This document shows positions 30,353-38,917 of a DNA stretch of 64,000 bases, piece after piece (within the stretch, counting starts at the first letter, position 1; each line of letters opens with the position of its first letter). The position numbers and the translations under genes were made by a program. The notes below the pieces were generated by a model. The model was not told where the DNA came from. It ran no database searches and saw nothing but the letters and a program-made list of their open reading frames with translations. The stretch lies in the NCBI GenBank assembly GCA_947259275.1, contig CAMYMH010000006.1, positions 1 through 64,000 of the forward strand. The letters run 5' to 3'. This stretch comes from an uncultured Acidimicrobiaceae bacterium (GTDB taxonomy: Bacteria > Actinomycetota > Acidimicrobiia > Spongiisociales > SHLN01).

Positions 30353-32188
30353 TCATTCCACCGTCACACTCTTGGCCAGGTTTCTCGGCTGGTCGATTTC
30401 GAGGCCGCGGGCGTCGGCGACGTGATAGGCAAGCAACTGCAAGGGCACGATTGAAAGCACCGGGCTCAGCAAGTCCATGGTGCGGGGAATTCGCAGCACA
30501 TGGTCGGTGTAATGCTCGATCTCGGTGTCGTCGTCGTAGGCGACCGCGATCACGCTGGCACCCCTGGCCTTCACTTCCTGCAGGGCCGAGACGGTCTTGT
30601 CGTAGACATGCTGCTGAGTGTTGACCACGATCACCGGCGTGCCTTCGGTAACGAGAGCGAGGGTGCCGTGCTTCAACTCGCCGGCCGGCATGGCCTCGGA
30701 GTGCAGATAGCTGATCTCCTTGAGCTTCAAGGAGCCCTCGGTGGCGACTGCGTAGTCGAGCCCCCGGCCGATGAAGTAGATGTCGTCCTTGTCGGCCAGC
30801 TGACCGGCCAGGAAGCGGGACATCTCATCGATGCCCTCCTCCCGCTTGAGGAGCGACTCGACCTGTTCCGGCAGTGCCTCGAGTGCGGTCGCCACCTCAC
30901 GAGCCGCGCCGTCGTCCAGCAGGCCCCGTGACCGTCCCAGCTTCAAGGCCAGCAGGTACTGGGCGATGAGCATGGCGGTATAAGCCTTGGTTGAGGCAAC
31001 CGAGATCTCGAGCCCGGCCCGCGTGTAGACAACGTCGTCGCTGTAATGGGTGAGCGCCGAACCGACCACGTTGGTGATCGCCACCAATCGCGACCCCCGT
31101 TCTTGTAGCAGGCGGGCGCCGGCCAGAGTGTCTGCCGTCTCACCGGATTGGCTGATGGCAAGAGTCATAGAATTGGGGGCAACGATGGGGTCCCGGTACC
31201 TCAGCTCGTGGGCATACACGGCCTCGGTTGGGATGCGCAGCAGACCCTCGAACACCTCCTTGCCGGCCAGCCCGGCATGAAAAGCCGTGCCACAGGCAGT
31301 TATCCAGATCTTCTCGAGCGACTCTTCGAAACCGGTGTCCCATCCGACATCCTCGAGAGTGACATCCGTGCCGCTGAGGCGCCCGAGCAATGAGTCCGCC
31401 ACCACCCTGGGCTGTTCGAAGATCTCCTTGAGCATGAAGTGCGGATAGCCGCCCTTCTCGGCTTGTTCGACATCCCAGTCGATTTCTGTTTGCTCGCGTT
31501 CGATCGGGGTGCCGTCCAGCTTCTCCATCCGGATCCCCTGAGGCGTGATGGTGACCATCTCACCATCCTCCATCACTATCACCCGGCGGGTGTGATCGAG
31601 GAGCGCAGGAATGCCTGAGGCGACAAACGTCTCACCATCCCCAAAACCGATAACCATCGGGCTGATCATGCGGACCGCAACCAGAGTGTCCGGCTCGTGC
31701 GCCGTCATGGCTACGAGTGCATAAGCCCCGCTGGCACGTGCAACGGCCCGGCGCACCGCCTCGGCGAGGTCTCCGTCGTACTCGGCCGCGATCAGGTGCA
31801 CGAGCACCTCGGTGTCGGTCTCCGACGAGAAACTCGCCCCCGACCTCAGGAGCTCCTCTCTCAGCTCGAAGTAGTTCTCGATGATGCCGTTGTGGACGAT
31901 GGCAAAAGACTCGCTCGGGTCGGAATGAGGATGGGCGTTGAAATCGGTCGGAGCGCCGTGGGTGGCCCAACGGGTGTGCCCAATGCCGAGTTGCCCCTCC
32001 GGGGAAGTCTCCTCGAGGAGGGCGGTGAGTCGGTCGAGCTTTCCGGCCGCTTTGCGCACCTCGATTGCGCCCTGGTTGGCGACGGCAACGCCAGCGGAGT
32101 CGTAGCCCCGGTATTCGAGCCGCCTGAGGCCTTGAAGGATGATCGGGCTGGCGGGACGTGGTCCCACATATCCCATGATTCCGCACAT
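30353..32188 (-). CDS. glmS: glutamine--fructose-6-phosphate aminotransferase
   Basis: Predicted 611 aa. It makes glucosamine-6-phosphate from fructose-6-phosphate and glutamine, the entry to cell-wall amino sugars. The start MCGIMGYVG places Cys2 as the amidotransferase nucleophile; two SIS isomerase domains follow (SQSGETADT, STKAYTAMLIAQY) and the end PRNLAKSVTVE is invariant in the family. The leader carries a glmS ribozyme, so product-triggered mRNA cleavage is expected. glmM lies upstream on the same strand. Confidence 0.97.
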   Translation of the reverse strand: MCGIMGYVGPRPASPIILQGLRRLEYRGYDSAGVAVANQGAIEVRKAAGKLDRLTALLEETSPEGQLGIGHTRWATHGAPTDFNAHPHSDPSESFAIVHNGIIENYFELREELLRSGASFSSETDTEVLVHLIAAEYDGDLAEAVRRAVARASGAYALVAMTAHEPDTLVAVRMISPMVIGFGDGETFVASGIPALLDHTRRVIVMEDGEMVTITPQGIRMEKLDGTPIEREQTEIDWDVEQAEKGGYPHFMLKEIFEQPRVVADSLLGRLSGTDVTLEDVGWDTGFEESLEKIWITACGTAFHAGLAGKEVFEGLLRIPTEAVYAHELRYRDPIVAPNSMTLAISQSGETADTLAGARLLQERGSRLVAITNVVGSALTHYSDDVVYTRAGLEISVASTKAYTAMLIAQYLLALKLGRSRGLLDDGAAREVATALEALPEQVESLLKREEGIDEMSRFLAGQLADKDDIYFIGRGLDYAVATEGSLKLKEISYLHSEAMPAGELKHGTLALVTEGTPVIVVNTQQHVYDKTVSALQEVKARGASVIAVAYDDDTEIEHYTDHVLRIPRTMDLLSPVLSIVPLQLLAYHVADARGLEIDQPRNLAKSVTVE

Positions 32189-32235
32189 ACGTACAGCTCC
32201 TGTTCCCGAGTGCCGGAGTGTGCGCAGGTGCGCGG

Positions 32236-32390
32236 TCCCATGATTGGGCTCACATCCGCCGGGCCTCTGTTCCCGGGATCACTCCCGGGGTTTCTTCCCG
32301 TCGGTTACGACCGTGAGCGGCCGAGAGGGCATCCGCCGAGCATTTCGATAACCCTCTTCCTCGTCGCCTCGCAAAGCGAGGGCAGGCGCT
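32236..32390 (-). ncRNA. glmS ribozyme-riboswitch (glucosamine-6-phosphate)
   Basis: Reading the minus strand, the predicted cleavage site A|GCGCC is at 32390/32389. P2 follows (GCCTCGC-TTT-GCGAGGC type), then GACGAGG, GGTTATCGA and CTCGGCGGATGCC, all core sequences of the glmS ribozyme. P3 is CGGCCG-CTCA-CGGTCG, and P4 is CCCGGGAGTGATCCCGGG followed by AACA. The order and spacing match the Bacillus subtilis ribozyme nearly segment by segment. The RNA ends about 50 bases before the glmS start. The 3' boundary is approximate. An upstream hairpin CGGTAC-AACGA-GTACCG (32403-32419) precedes it. Confidence 0.93.
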
Positions 32391-32497
32391 AGTTCTTAAC
32401 TCCGGTACTCGTTGTACCGCGCCTCAGGCTATCACGAATTTCGCGAAGTGAAGCAGCAGCGCAACCCGTTGCCCGTTACCCGAAAGAAAGCGCATCA

Positions 32498-32562
32498 GCC
32501 GGTGGGCGGTTGGCGGTGGGCGGTTGGCGGTGGGCGGTTGGCCGTGGGCGGTGGGCTCGCCG
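32498..32562. repeat. GGCGGTTGGCGGTGGGC tandem repeat
   Basis: Alternating GGCGGTTGGC and GGCGGTGGGC units run from the glmM stop side toward the ribozyme, ending CCGTGGGCGGTGGGCT (32542-32557). The region 32410-32497 between the ribozyme and this array holds nothing recognised. Confidence 0.75.
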
Positions 32563-32572
32563 GAGGCGTTCC

Positions 32573-33898
32573 CTACTCCCCCAGGGCGCCTCTCACCACT
32601 TTCGCCAGGTCGTCTGCGATGGCAGCGGCGTCGGTCTTGGTGGCGGCCTCGACCATCACCCGCACGAGCGGCTCGGTGCCGGAAGGTCGGATGAGCACCC
32701 GGCCTCCGCCTCCCAGCATCTCCTCGGTATGGCGAACCGCTTCCCACACTGCGTCTGCCGATTCGAGCCCGGCCCGGTCGGCCACCCGCACGTTGCGCAG
32801 GACCTGGGGGTAATCGGTCATGACCTGTCGCAATTCGGTTAGGGGCCGGCCGGTGGCGGCAACCACCTCGAGCAGGCGAAGCGCGGTAAGCAGCCCATCG
32901 CCGGTGGAAATGTGGTCGAGGAAGATAACGTGCCCGGATTGCTCGCCGCCCAGGTTGGCCTTGTGGGCACGCATCGCCTCGAGAACGTATCGGTCACCGA
33001 CGGCGGTTTCGACGACCTTGATGTTCAGGTCGGCCATGGCACGGCGAAATCCGAGATTGGTCATGACGGTCACAACCACGGTGTCGTTCTTGAGCTTGCC
33101 CTGCTCGTGCAGGTGACGAGCAATGATCGCCATGATCACGTCGCCGTTGAGGGAGACGCCGGCCTCATCGATGGCGACGAACCGGTCGGCGTCGCCGTCG
33201 AATATCAGCCCAATCTGTCCTCCGACCTGGGAGGCCAGGAACTCGGGATGGGTGGCACCGCATCGATCGTTGATGTTGAGGCCGTCCGGCTCACAGGCGA
33301 GCGCCCGCACGTTGAGGCCCAGCTCCTCGAACAACCGCGGGGCGGCCAGGAAGGCGGCTCCATTTGCACCGTCGATCACGACATCGATCCCCCGAAGAGT
33401 GTAGGCAACGTCCGCCTTGAGCCACTCGAGGTACAGATCGATGCCGTCGGGACGGGGCAAGCGGATGCCTACGCCGGCCCGCGGCGTGCGCCAGGGGGCT
33501 CCTTTTCGCAGCCTGGCTTCGATCTGGTCCTCGATGGAGTCGCTCAGTTTGCCGCCGTCGCCCCCAAAGAACTTGATGCCGTTGTCGGGGGCCGGATTGT
33601 GGGAGGCCGACACAACCACCCCGAGGGAGGCGTCGGCAAGATCGGTGAGGTGGGCGATAGCAGCGGTGGGGATGACTCCAACGTCCTCGGTATCGATACC
33701 CACCGAATGGAAACCGGCCTGAAGTGCCAGGCTCAACATCTCCCCAGAGCGCCGTGTGTCCCGACCTATGACGACGGGACCGACGATATCGTCGGCTGCG
33801 GCCCGCGCCAGATTCATCGCGAAGTCGACGGTGAGCTCTTCGTTTGCCACCCCCCGGACCCCGTCCGTTCCGAAAAGCCGCTGGCCCTCGGTGAGCAA
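32573..33898 (-). CDS. glmM: phosphoglucosamine mutase
   Basis: Predicted 441 aa from TTG 33898, two bases after the rpsI stop; the open frame continues upstream only as antisense of rpsI. It converts glucosamine-6-phosphate to glucosamine-1-phosphate. RLFGTDGVRGVAN opens the protein, the phosphoserine loop is VVSASHNPAPDNG, the metal loop is FDGDADR, and the C-terminal phosphate-binding loop is RPSGTEPLVRVM. No ATG is available near the conserved start, so TTG is chosen. Confidence 0.95.
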   Translation of the reverse strand: MLTEGQRLFGTDGVRGVANEELTVDFAMNLARAAADDIVGPVVIGRDTRRSGEMLSLALQAGFHSVGIDTEDVGVIPTAAIAHLTDLADASLGVVVSASHNPAPDNGIKFFGGDGGKLSDSIEDQIEARLRKGAPWRTPRAGVGIRLPRPDGIDLYLEWLKADVAYTLRGIDVVIDGANGAAFLAAPRLFEELGLNVRALACEPDGLNINDRCGATHPEFLASQVGGQIGLIFDGDADRFVAIDEAGVSLNGDVIMAIIARHLHEQGKLKNDTVVVTVMTNLGFRRAMADLNIKVVETAVGDRYVLEAMRAHKANLGGEQSGHVIFLDHISTGDGLLTALRLLEVVAATGRPLTELRQVMTDYPQVLRNVRVADRAGLESADAVWEAVRHTEEMLGGGGRVLIRPSGTEPLVRVMVEAATKTDAAAIADDLAKVVRGALGE

Positions 33899-33899
33899 T

Positions 33900-34292
33900 T
33901 TACCGCTTGGTGTACTGCGGGGCGCGCCGAGCCTTGCGCAGACCGTACTTCTTCGGCTCAACCCGTCGAGCGTCCCGGGTGAGAAAACCGCCCTTCTTGA
34001 GGGCGTCACGCAGTTCGGGATCGATGACCTCGAGCGCCCGGGCGATTCCGAGGCGAAGCGCATCGATCTGTCCGGTGGTGCCTCCACCCTCCAGTTTGGC
34101 GTGGATCTCGTAGCGACCCTCCAGCTCGACGGCACGGAGAGGTTCGAGCACCCGCACCCGCATGGCCATGGTGGGGAAATACTCCTCCAAGCGCTTGCCG
34201 TTGAGTTTGAATCCAGGCTCGCCTTCCATGATCCTGACCTGCGCCCGAGAGCGTTTGCGGCGGCCGGTTGCTTGCCCAAGGACCTCAGCCAT
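33900..34292 (-). CDS. rpsI: 30S ribosomal protein S9
   Basis: Predicted 130 aa. The C-terminal tail KKYGLRKARRAPQYTKR reaches the P-site tRNA in the family and ends with the conserved Lys-Arg. KRLEEYFPT and GGGTTGQIDALRLGIARAL are diagnostic. It overlaps the rplM stop by one base, and glmM begins directly after it. Confidence 0.97.
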   Translation of the reverse strand: MAEVLGQATGRRKRSRAQVRIMEGEPGFKLNGKRLEEYFPTMAMRVRVLEPLRAVELEGRYEIHAKLEGGGTTGQIDALRLGIARALEVIDPELRDALKKGGFLTRDARRVEPKKYGLRKARRAPQYTKR

Positions 34293-34753
34293 TACTTCTT
34301 CTCCACTTTCGCAATCTTGAACTCCAACGGCTGCGGTTTCTGTGAGGCATGGGCATGGTCCGGCCCGGCGTACACCTTCAGCTTGCGGAACATCGCCCGG
34401 CCAAGCCGGTTCTTTGGCAGCATGCCGCGCACCGCCCGCTCCACGATGGCCTCCGGCCGGCGAGCCTGTAGCCGCTCGAACGACTCGGCCTTGATGCCAC
34501 CTGGAAATCCACTGTGGCGGTAATAGATCTTCTTCTCGGACTTGGCGGAGGTGACCGCCACCTTTTCGGCATTGATCACGATGACGTGATCCCCGACGTC
34601 GAGATGCGGCGTATATAGAGGCTTGTGCTTGCCGCGCAGGATGCGGGCCACCTCAGACGCCATCCGCCCGAGGGGCAGGTCGGTGGCGTCGACGGTCCAC
34701 CAGACGCGCTCGATGTCGGCGGGACGCGGCGTATAGGTCTTCTGTTGCTTCAC
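34292..34753 (-). CDS. rplM: 50S ribosomal protein L13
   Basis: Predicted 153 aa from GTG 34753 ([16 protein letters not shown]), preceded by GGGGAG; a TTG at 34771 is in frame but lies on that binding site. [16 protein letters not shown] and [21 protein letters not shown] are L13 signatures. The upstream gap carries a long repeat block. Confidence 0.96.
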   Translation of the reverse strand: MKQQKTYTPRPADIERVWWTVDATDLPLGRMASEVARILRGKHKPLYTPHLDVGDHVIVINAEKVAVTSAKSEKKIYYRHSGFPGGIKAESFERLQARRPEAIVERAVRGMLPKNRLGRAMFRKLKVYAGPDHAHASQKPQPLEFKIAKVEKK

Positions 34754-34824
34754 GCGGAGAAAACTCCCCAAGAGGTTGCGGGAACGGAGAAATGATAGTC
34801 ACCTTTCCAGCATGCGCAATGCGA

Positions 34825-34990
34825 GCCCAAGACCCAAGACCCAAGACCCAAGACCCAAGACCCAAGACCCAAGACCCAAGACCCAAGACCCAAGACCCAA
34901 GACCCAAGACCCAAGGCCCAAGAGAAAGCTCGCGCGTTCTGGCCTGGGACTGGCGACTTGGGACTTCCTCGGTCTCTGGACTTGGGACTG
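34825..34990. repeat. CCCAAGAC tandem array with GACTTGGGAC inverted partner
   Basis: About ten 10-base units (CCCAAGACCCAAGACC) run from about 34829 to 34920, followed by CCTGGGACTGGCGACTTGGGA and CTTGGGACTGATC. The two parts are inverted relative to each other, so single-stranded copies could form a long hairpin. The block lies between rplM and truA. Confidence 0.85.
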
Positions 34991-34991
34991 A

Positions 34992-35723
34992 TCAGTAGTC
35001 CACCCGCCACAGGAACAGCCCCTTGGCCGGTGCAGCCCCCCGGGCCGCATTCCGGTCTTCCTTCTCGAGGATTGCGGGCACGTCGTCGGGCTCCCCGTTT
35101 CCCCGGCCGATCTCGGCCGACAGGGCCACAATGGCTCGCACCATCTGATGGCAGAAAGAGTCGGCCGAGATCTCGAACACGACGGTGTCGTCCGGTGTGC
35201 TCCACCAGCGGGCGTCCACCACCGTGCGCCGGGTGCTCTTTCCTTCCCGTTTCCGACACAGCGATGCGAACTCGTGCTCGCCGATGCAGTGGGCGGCCAC
35301 CGCGTTGAGGCGGCCGAGGTCGAGCTGGTAGCGGTAGTGCCAGGTAGTACGAGCGCGGAAGGGATCGGGCCAGCGCCGGTTGAGTATGAAATAGCGATAG
35401 GTGCGGTGGCCGGCGTCATGGCGGGCATGGAAGTCGGAGTTGGCAACAGTGACGGATTGAAAGGCAATCTCGGGGCCGAGCATCCGGTTGAGTGACCGGA
35501 GCAGCCTGTCCGGGTTGATCTCGCGTTCGGTTTCGACGTTGACTACTTGATGGTGGGCGTGGACGCCGGCATCGGTACGGCCTGCTACATGAGTCCGGAT
35601 GGGACCCAGCACCGGGATCAAAGCGGACTGGAGCTCACCCTGGATGGTCCGGAGCCCCGGCTGAACGGCGTACCCGTGAAAGCCGGAGCCGTCATAGGAG
35701 AAGTCGAGCCGGTAGTTGATCAA
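34992..35723 (-). CDS. truA: tRNA pseudouridine(38-40) synthase TruA
   Basis: Predicted 243 aa from TTG 35723, whose TTGA overlaps the stop of the upstream YIP1 gene; the longer frame is antisense or out-of-frame overlap. The catalytic Asp lies in HVAGRTDAGVHA. YDGSGFHGYAVQP and the C-terminal SFCHQMVRAIVA are family motifs. Its place near rplM-rpsI is the usual one. Confidence 0.94.
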   Translation of the reverse strand: MINYRLDFSYDGSGFHGYAVQPGLRTIQGELQSALIPVLGPIRTHVAGRTDAGVHAHHQVVNVETEREINPDRLLRSLNRMLGPEIAFQSVTVANSDFHARHDAGHRTYRYFILNRRWPDPFRARTTWHYRYQLDLGRLNAVAAHCIGEHEFASLCRKREGKSTRRTVVDARWWSTPDDTVVFEISADSFCHQMVRAIVALSAEIGRGNGEPDDVPAILEKEDRNAARGAAPAKGLFLWRVDY

Positions 35724-36250
35724 CCGAATCCGGGAATGGCGACCAGCAGGAACCACACGAACATGGCGGTGAGCGCCGAGCCGATGGCTCGTTCCTGGGT
35801 CATGTCGAGGTTGGACTGAAATCCGGTCACCATCATTGCCGCCGACCAGATCCCGAGAAAGATGATGGCCGCGCCCACCGGGAGACGGAGCAGGCCGACG
35901 ATCGGCACCAGCGCCAAAGGGGCGTGGGCGTAGCCGGTGATGGGCACGATGGTCCCGAAGTTGATTCTCGCCTCGAAGATGAAAGTCGAGATGGCATATA
36001 CCGCCGCCGAGCCGAGGATCCATGCGAATGCCCCGCTGATGAACAGCGAGAGGAATTCGGGGATGGCGAAGACTCCTGCTCTCAGGAACGGCAGGCCACC
36101 CAGGCTCCCGACTCCTGCAACAATCCACCAGAACAAATAGACACCGGCCACGATGAGAACCGCGTCGCCATTGGCCGCCGAGTTGAACTGCATCCACACG
36201 TAGGCGTCGCGTTTGAGTTGCAGGGCCTGCATTAAGCGCTGGGTTTCCAT
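35720..36250 (-). CDS. YIP1 family integral membrane protein
   Basis: Predicted 176 aa with about five hydrophobic segments. The N-terminal helix (METQRLMQALQLKRDAY) resembles that of the neighbouring paralogue. The YIP1 segment pattern includes PITGYAHAPLALVPIVG. The role in bacteria is unknown. Translational coupling to truA by a TTGA overlap is unexpected for a membrane protein. Confidence 0.8.
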   Translation of the reverse strand: METQRLMQALQLKRDAYVWMQFNSAANGDAVLIVAGVYLFWWIVAGVGSLGGLPFLRAGVFAIPEFLSLFISGAFAWILGSAAVYAISTFIFEARINFGTIVPITGYAHAPLALVPIVGLLRLPVGAAIIFLGIWSAAMMVTGFQSNLDMTQERAIGSALTAMFVWFLLVAIPGFG

Positions 36251-36257
36251 TCAGCTC

Positions 36258-36737
36258 CTAGAAGATGAAGCCAAGTATGCCGCGGGCAACAAGGTACACG
36301 ATCCAGCCGATCACAATGGTTCCGACCGCTTTGCCGGTCGAAAAATCCTGGCCTTGCCGGACCGCCACCACTGCCGCCACCAGCGCCCAAACGCCACCGA
36401 CGAAATGGCCTACTCCGGGCACGATGCCGAGCGCCATCGGGCTGGAGGCATAGCCAAGAACCCTGAGCATCTCTCCGGTGTCAGAGGTTCCGCCCAATTG
36501 CCTGCCGATGATGTTGGTGATAATTGCCCACAGGACCCAGCCGACGACCGCGCCGATGAGCCCGCCCACCACGCTGCCCCAGAACTTGGTCTCCGGGAGG
36601 ATCCACTGGCCGACTCCCCAGAGAAGGGCGGTAACCACCACGATGGTGAACGCCTCGCCGGTGTATCCGCGATCGTGCTCGACCGTTTCGTACAACTCGA
36701 CGTCGAGCTTGGCGGCGCGAATCATCCGTTCCAGCAT
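36258..36737 (-). CDS. YIP1 family integral membrane protein (paralogue)
   Basis: Predicted 159 aa. It starts MLERMIRAAKLDVELYETVEHD and has about four or five hydrophobic segments, with RVLGYASSPMALGIVPGVG equivalent to the conserved stretch of the next gene. The two paralogues are 7 bases apart and probably act together. They sit between rplQ and truA, which are usually close neighbours. Confidence 0.8.
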   Translation of the reverse strand: MLERMIRAAKLDVELYETVEHDRGYTGEAFTIVVVTALLWGVGQWILPETKFWGSVVGGLIGAVVGWVLWAIITNIIGRQLGGTSDTGEMLRVLGYASSPMALGIVPGVGHFVGGVWALVAAVVAVRQGQDFSTGKAVGTIVIGWIVYLVARGILGFIF

Positions 36738-36800
36738 GGGTTCCTCTTTCCGTGGGTAGCGCCCTTAGGTTAGTTTTTCGCGATCCGGCAGCGCTACTTG

Positions 36801-36819
36801 GGAACGCCTGCGGCGTTCC
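36801..36819 (-). terminator. hairpin downstream of rplQ
   Basis: GGAACGC (36801-36807) and GCGTTCC (36813-36819) form a perfect 7-bp stem with loop CTGCG. No T-run follows on the minus strand, so it may be a processing or attenuation structure rather than a full terminator. Confidence 0.4.
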
Positions 36820-36822
36820 TTG

Positions 36823-36900
36823 AGCCCACCGCCCATCGTGAACAGTTCTGAGTCGCGGTTGGCGGTCGTATGTTGGCGGTCGGCACGCCGAAGGTGCGTC
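36823..36900. repeat. GGCGGT-type repeat block downstream of rplQ
   Basis: It contains AGCCCACCGCCCATCG (36823-36838), one base from the word found in rpsC and rplD, plus GTTGGCGGTCG copies in the opposite orientation at about 36860-36880. Confidence 0.65.
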
Positions 36901-36904
36901 CGCC

Positions 36905-37258
36905 CTAGTCCACAAGTTCGATGATCGCCATCTCTGCGCCGTCGCCACGGCGGGGGCCGAGCTTGAGGATGCGGGTATAGCCGCCATTGCGCTCGGTGTA
37001 GCGGGGTGCCACTTCGTCGAACAGACGGGTGACCACTTCGGTGTCCTCGATCTGGCGAAGGATCATCCGCCGATCATGCAGGCTCCCGTGGCGGGCCTTG
37101 GTGATCAGCTTCTCGGCGTAGGGCCGCAGCACCTTCGCTCGGGAGAGGGTGGTTTCTATCCGCCCTTCCCAGAACAGCGAGGCAGCCAGATTGGACATCA
37201 TGCGCCGGTGATGCGACGGGCTTCCGCCGAAACGGGGACCCTTCTTGGGGCGAGGCAT
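36905..37258 (-). CDS. rplQ: 50S ribosomal protein L17
   Basis: Predicted 117 aa from ATG 37258 ([21 protein letters not shown]); upstream extension overlaps rpoA antisense frames and is rejected. [26 protein letters not shown] is the family core. It follows rpoA by 13 bases, the standard alpha-operon end. Confidence 0.97.
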   Translation of the reverse strand: MPRPKKGPRFGGSPSHHRRMMSNLAASLFWEGRIETTLSRAKVLRPYAEKLITKARHGSLHDRRMILRQIEDTEVVTRLFDEVAPRYTERNGGYTRILKLGPRRGDGAEMAIIELVD

Positions 37259-37271
37259 CCGTCTGTGTCCT

Positions 37272-38246
37272 TTACAGTCCTGGCTCGATCGGCTGGGCCG
37301 GATCTTCGTCGCGGGACTGCCGCAACGACAAACCCAGCTCGTCGAGCTTGGCAGCCACCTCTTCCAGGCTCTTTTGGCCGAAGTTGGTGATGTTGAGCAG
37401 GTCATCCTCGGTTCGCATCACCAGCTCGCCAACCGTCTTGACTTGCGCCCGGCGCAGGCAGTTGCGGGGACGCTCGGACAGATCGAGAGCCTCAATGGGA
37501 AGGTCGAGGTCGGGCGAGCCCGACTCGGCTTCGACAACGTCACCCAGCTCGAGGCCCACGCCTTCGCCCTCACCCACGTCTGCGAACAGCCCGAGCAATT
37601 CGCGCAGGGTCTTACCGGCCGACGAAATGGCTTCGGAGGGGGCGATCGAGCCGTCGGTTTCGACATCGATGATCAACTTGTCGAAGTTGGTCATCTGACC
37701 CACCTGGGTGGCACCGACTTCGTAGGCAACTTTGCGCACCGGCGAGAAGATCGAGTCGATGGGAATGATGCCGATGGTGTCGCTCTTCTTGTTCTTCTCA
37801 GCAGTTCGATAGCCAACACCCCGCTCGACGGTGACCTCCATATCGAGAGTCCCCGACGACGAGAGCGATGCGATTACCAGGTCCGGGTTGACGATCTCGA
37901 CACCGGTGGGCAGCTTGAACTGGCCGGCCTTGACGGTGCCTGAGCCCTTGGCGGACAAGAACAAGGTCTGGCCTTCCCCTTCTTCCATCCGCAGCACGAC
38001 CTGCTTGAGGTTGAGAATCACGTCGACGACATCCTCTTTGACACCCGGCACGGTTGTGAACTCATGGAGCACGCCCTCGATCCGCACCGAGGTAATGGCA
38101 GCTCCCGGGATCCGGGACAGCAGGGTGCGCCGAAGGGTATTGCCCATGGTGTAGCCGAAGCCAGGCTCGAGCGGTTCGATGACGAACCGTGACCGGGTGT
38201 CGGTGAGGAGTTCCTCTTGAATCTGTGGGCGCTGAACGATGAGCAC
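37272..38246 (-). CDS. rpoA: DNA-directed RNA polymerase subunit alpha
   Basis: Predicted 324 aa from GTG 38246, preceded by GGAGGGAG. The N-terminal assembly domain includes [21 protein letters not shown]. The C-terminal domain, which contacts UP elements and activators, carries [22 protein letters not shown] and [19 protein letters not shown] flexible linker near residue 230 is followed by an Asp/Glu-rich stretch before the C-terminal domain. The frame upstream of 38246 is out of register with any known start. Confidence 0.97.
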   Translation of the reverse strand: MLIVQRPQIQEELLTDTRSRFVIEPLEPGFGYTMGNTLRRTLLSRIPGAAITSVRIEGVLHEFTTVPGVKEDVVDVILNLKQVVLRMEEGEGQTLFLSAKGSGTVKAGQFKLPTGVEIVNPDLVIASLSSSGTLDMEVTVERGVGYRTAEKNKKSDTIGIIPIDSIFSPVRKVAYEVGATQVGQMTNFDKLIIDVETDGSIAPSEAISSAGKTLRELLGLFADVGEGEGVGLELGDVVEAESGSPDLDLPIEALDLSERPRNCLRRAQVKTVGELVMRTEDDLLNITNFGQKSLEEVAAKLDELGLSLRQSRDEDPAQPIEPGL

Positions 38247-38259
38247 GGGGCTCCCTCCG

Positions 38260-38886
38260 TTACTTCGAGTAGAGCTCGACGATGAGCTGTTCTTGGATTT
38301 GGGTGTCGACTTGGGCCCGGGTCGGTAAGTCCCGAACTGTGATCTTCTTCTCGTCGGCGTCGACTTCCAGCCACTCGGGGATACCCCGGTCACCGGAGGT
38401 GTCGATCGCATGCTGGACGGCTACCAGGTTCTTGCTCCGTTCCCGCAGCTCGAGGCTCGAGCCGGGACGGACCCGAATCGACGGCTTGTCCACTCGCCGG
38501 CCGTCGACGAGAACGTGGCCGTGGGACACCAGCTGGCGGGCCTGGGCCCGCGAGGTGGCGAAGTTCGACCGATAGACGACGTTGTCGAGCCTGCTCTCGA
38601 GAATCCTGAGCAGCTTCTCGCCGGTGATTCCACCGCCCCGAGCTGCCTCCTTGTAGTAGTTGCGGAATTGCTTCTCGAGGACACCGTAGATCCGGCGGGC
38701 CTTTTGCTTCTCCCGCAGCTGAATGAGGTACTGGGTCTCTTTGATGCGTCCGCGGCCGTGCTCTCCTGGCGGATAGGGGCGCAGCTCGATCGCACACTTC
38801 GACGACTCGCACCGCTGGCCCTTCAAAAACAGCTTGGTGCGCTCGCGGCGGCACAACTTGCAGACGGGTCCGGTATAACGCGCCAT
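38260..38886 (-). CDS. rpsD: 30S ribosomal protein S4, zinc-binding form
   Basis: Predicted 208 aa. Four N-terminal cysteines (VCKLCRRE and QRCESSKC) make the C+ zinc version, and the S4 RNA-binding domain is at about 95-160 (RLDNVVYRSNFATSRAQARQLV). In many bacteria S4 represses the alpha operon; no leader site was identified here. Confidence 0.97.
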   Translation of the reverse strand: MARYTGPVCKLCRRERTKLFLKGQRCESSKCAIELRPYPPGEHGRGRIKETQYLIQLREKQKARRIYGVLEKQFRNYYKEAARGGGITGEKLLRILESRLDNVVYRSNFATSRAQARQLVSHGHVLVDGRRVDKPSIRVRPGSSLELRERSKNLVAVQHAIDTSGDRGIPEWLEVDADEKKITVRDLPTRAQVDTQIQEQLIVELYSK

Positions 38887-38917
38887 TAAGCGTTCCTCCG
38901 GGTGAGCGTGAGGTCCA

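Noticed and set aside
32912-33982. Plus-strand frame opposite glmM
   Set aside because: Antisense shadow of glmM.
34825-34925. CRISPR-like array of short direct repeats
   Set aside because: The units are about 10 bases with no unique spacers, and no cas gene is near; it is a simple tandem word repeat.
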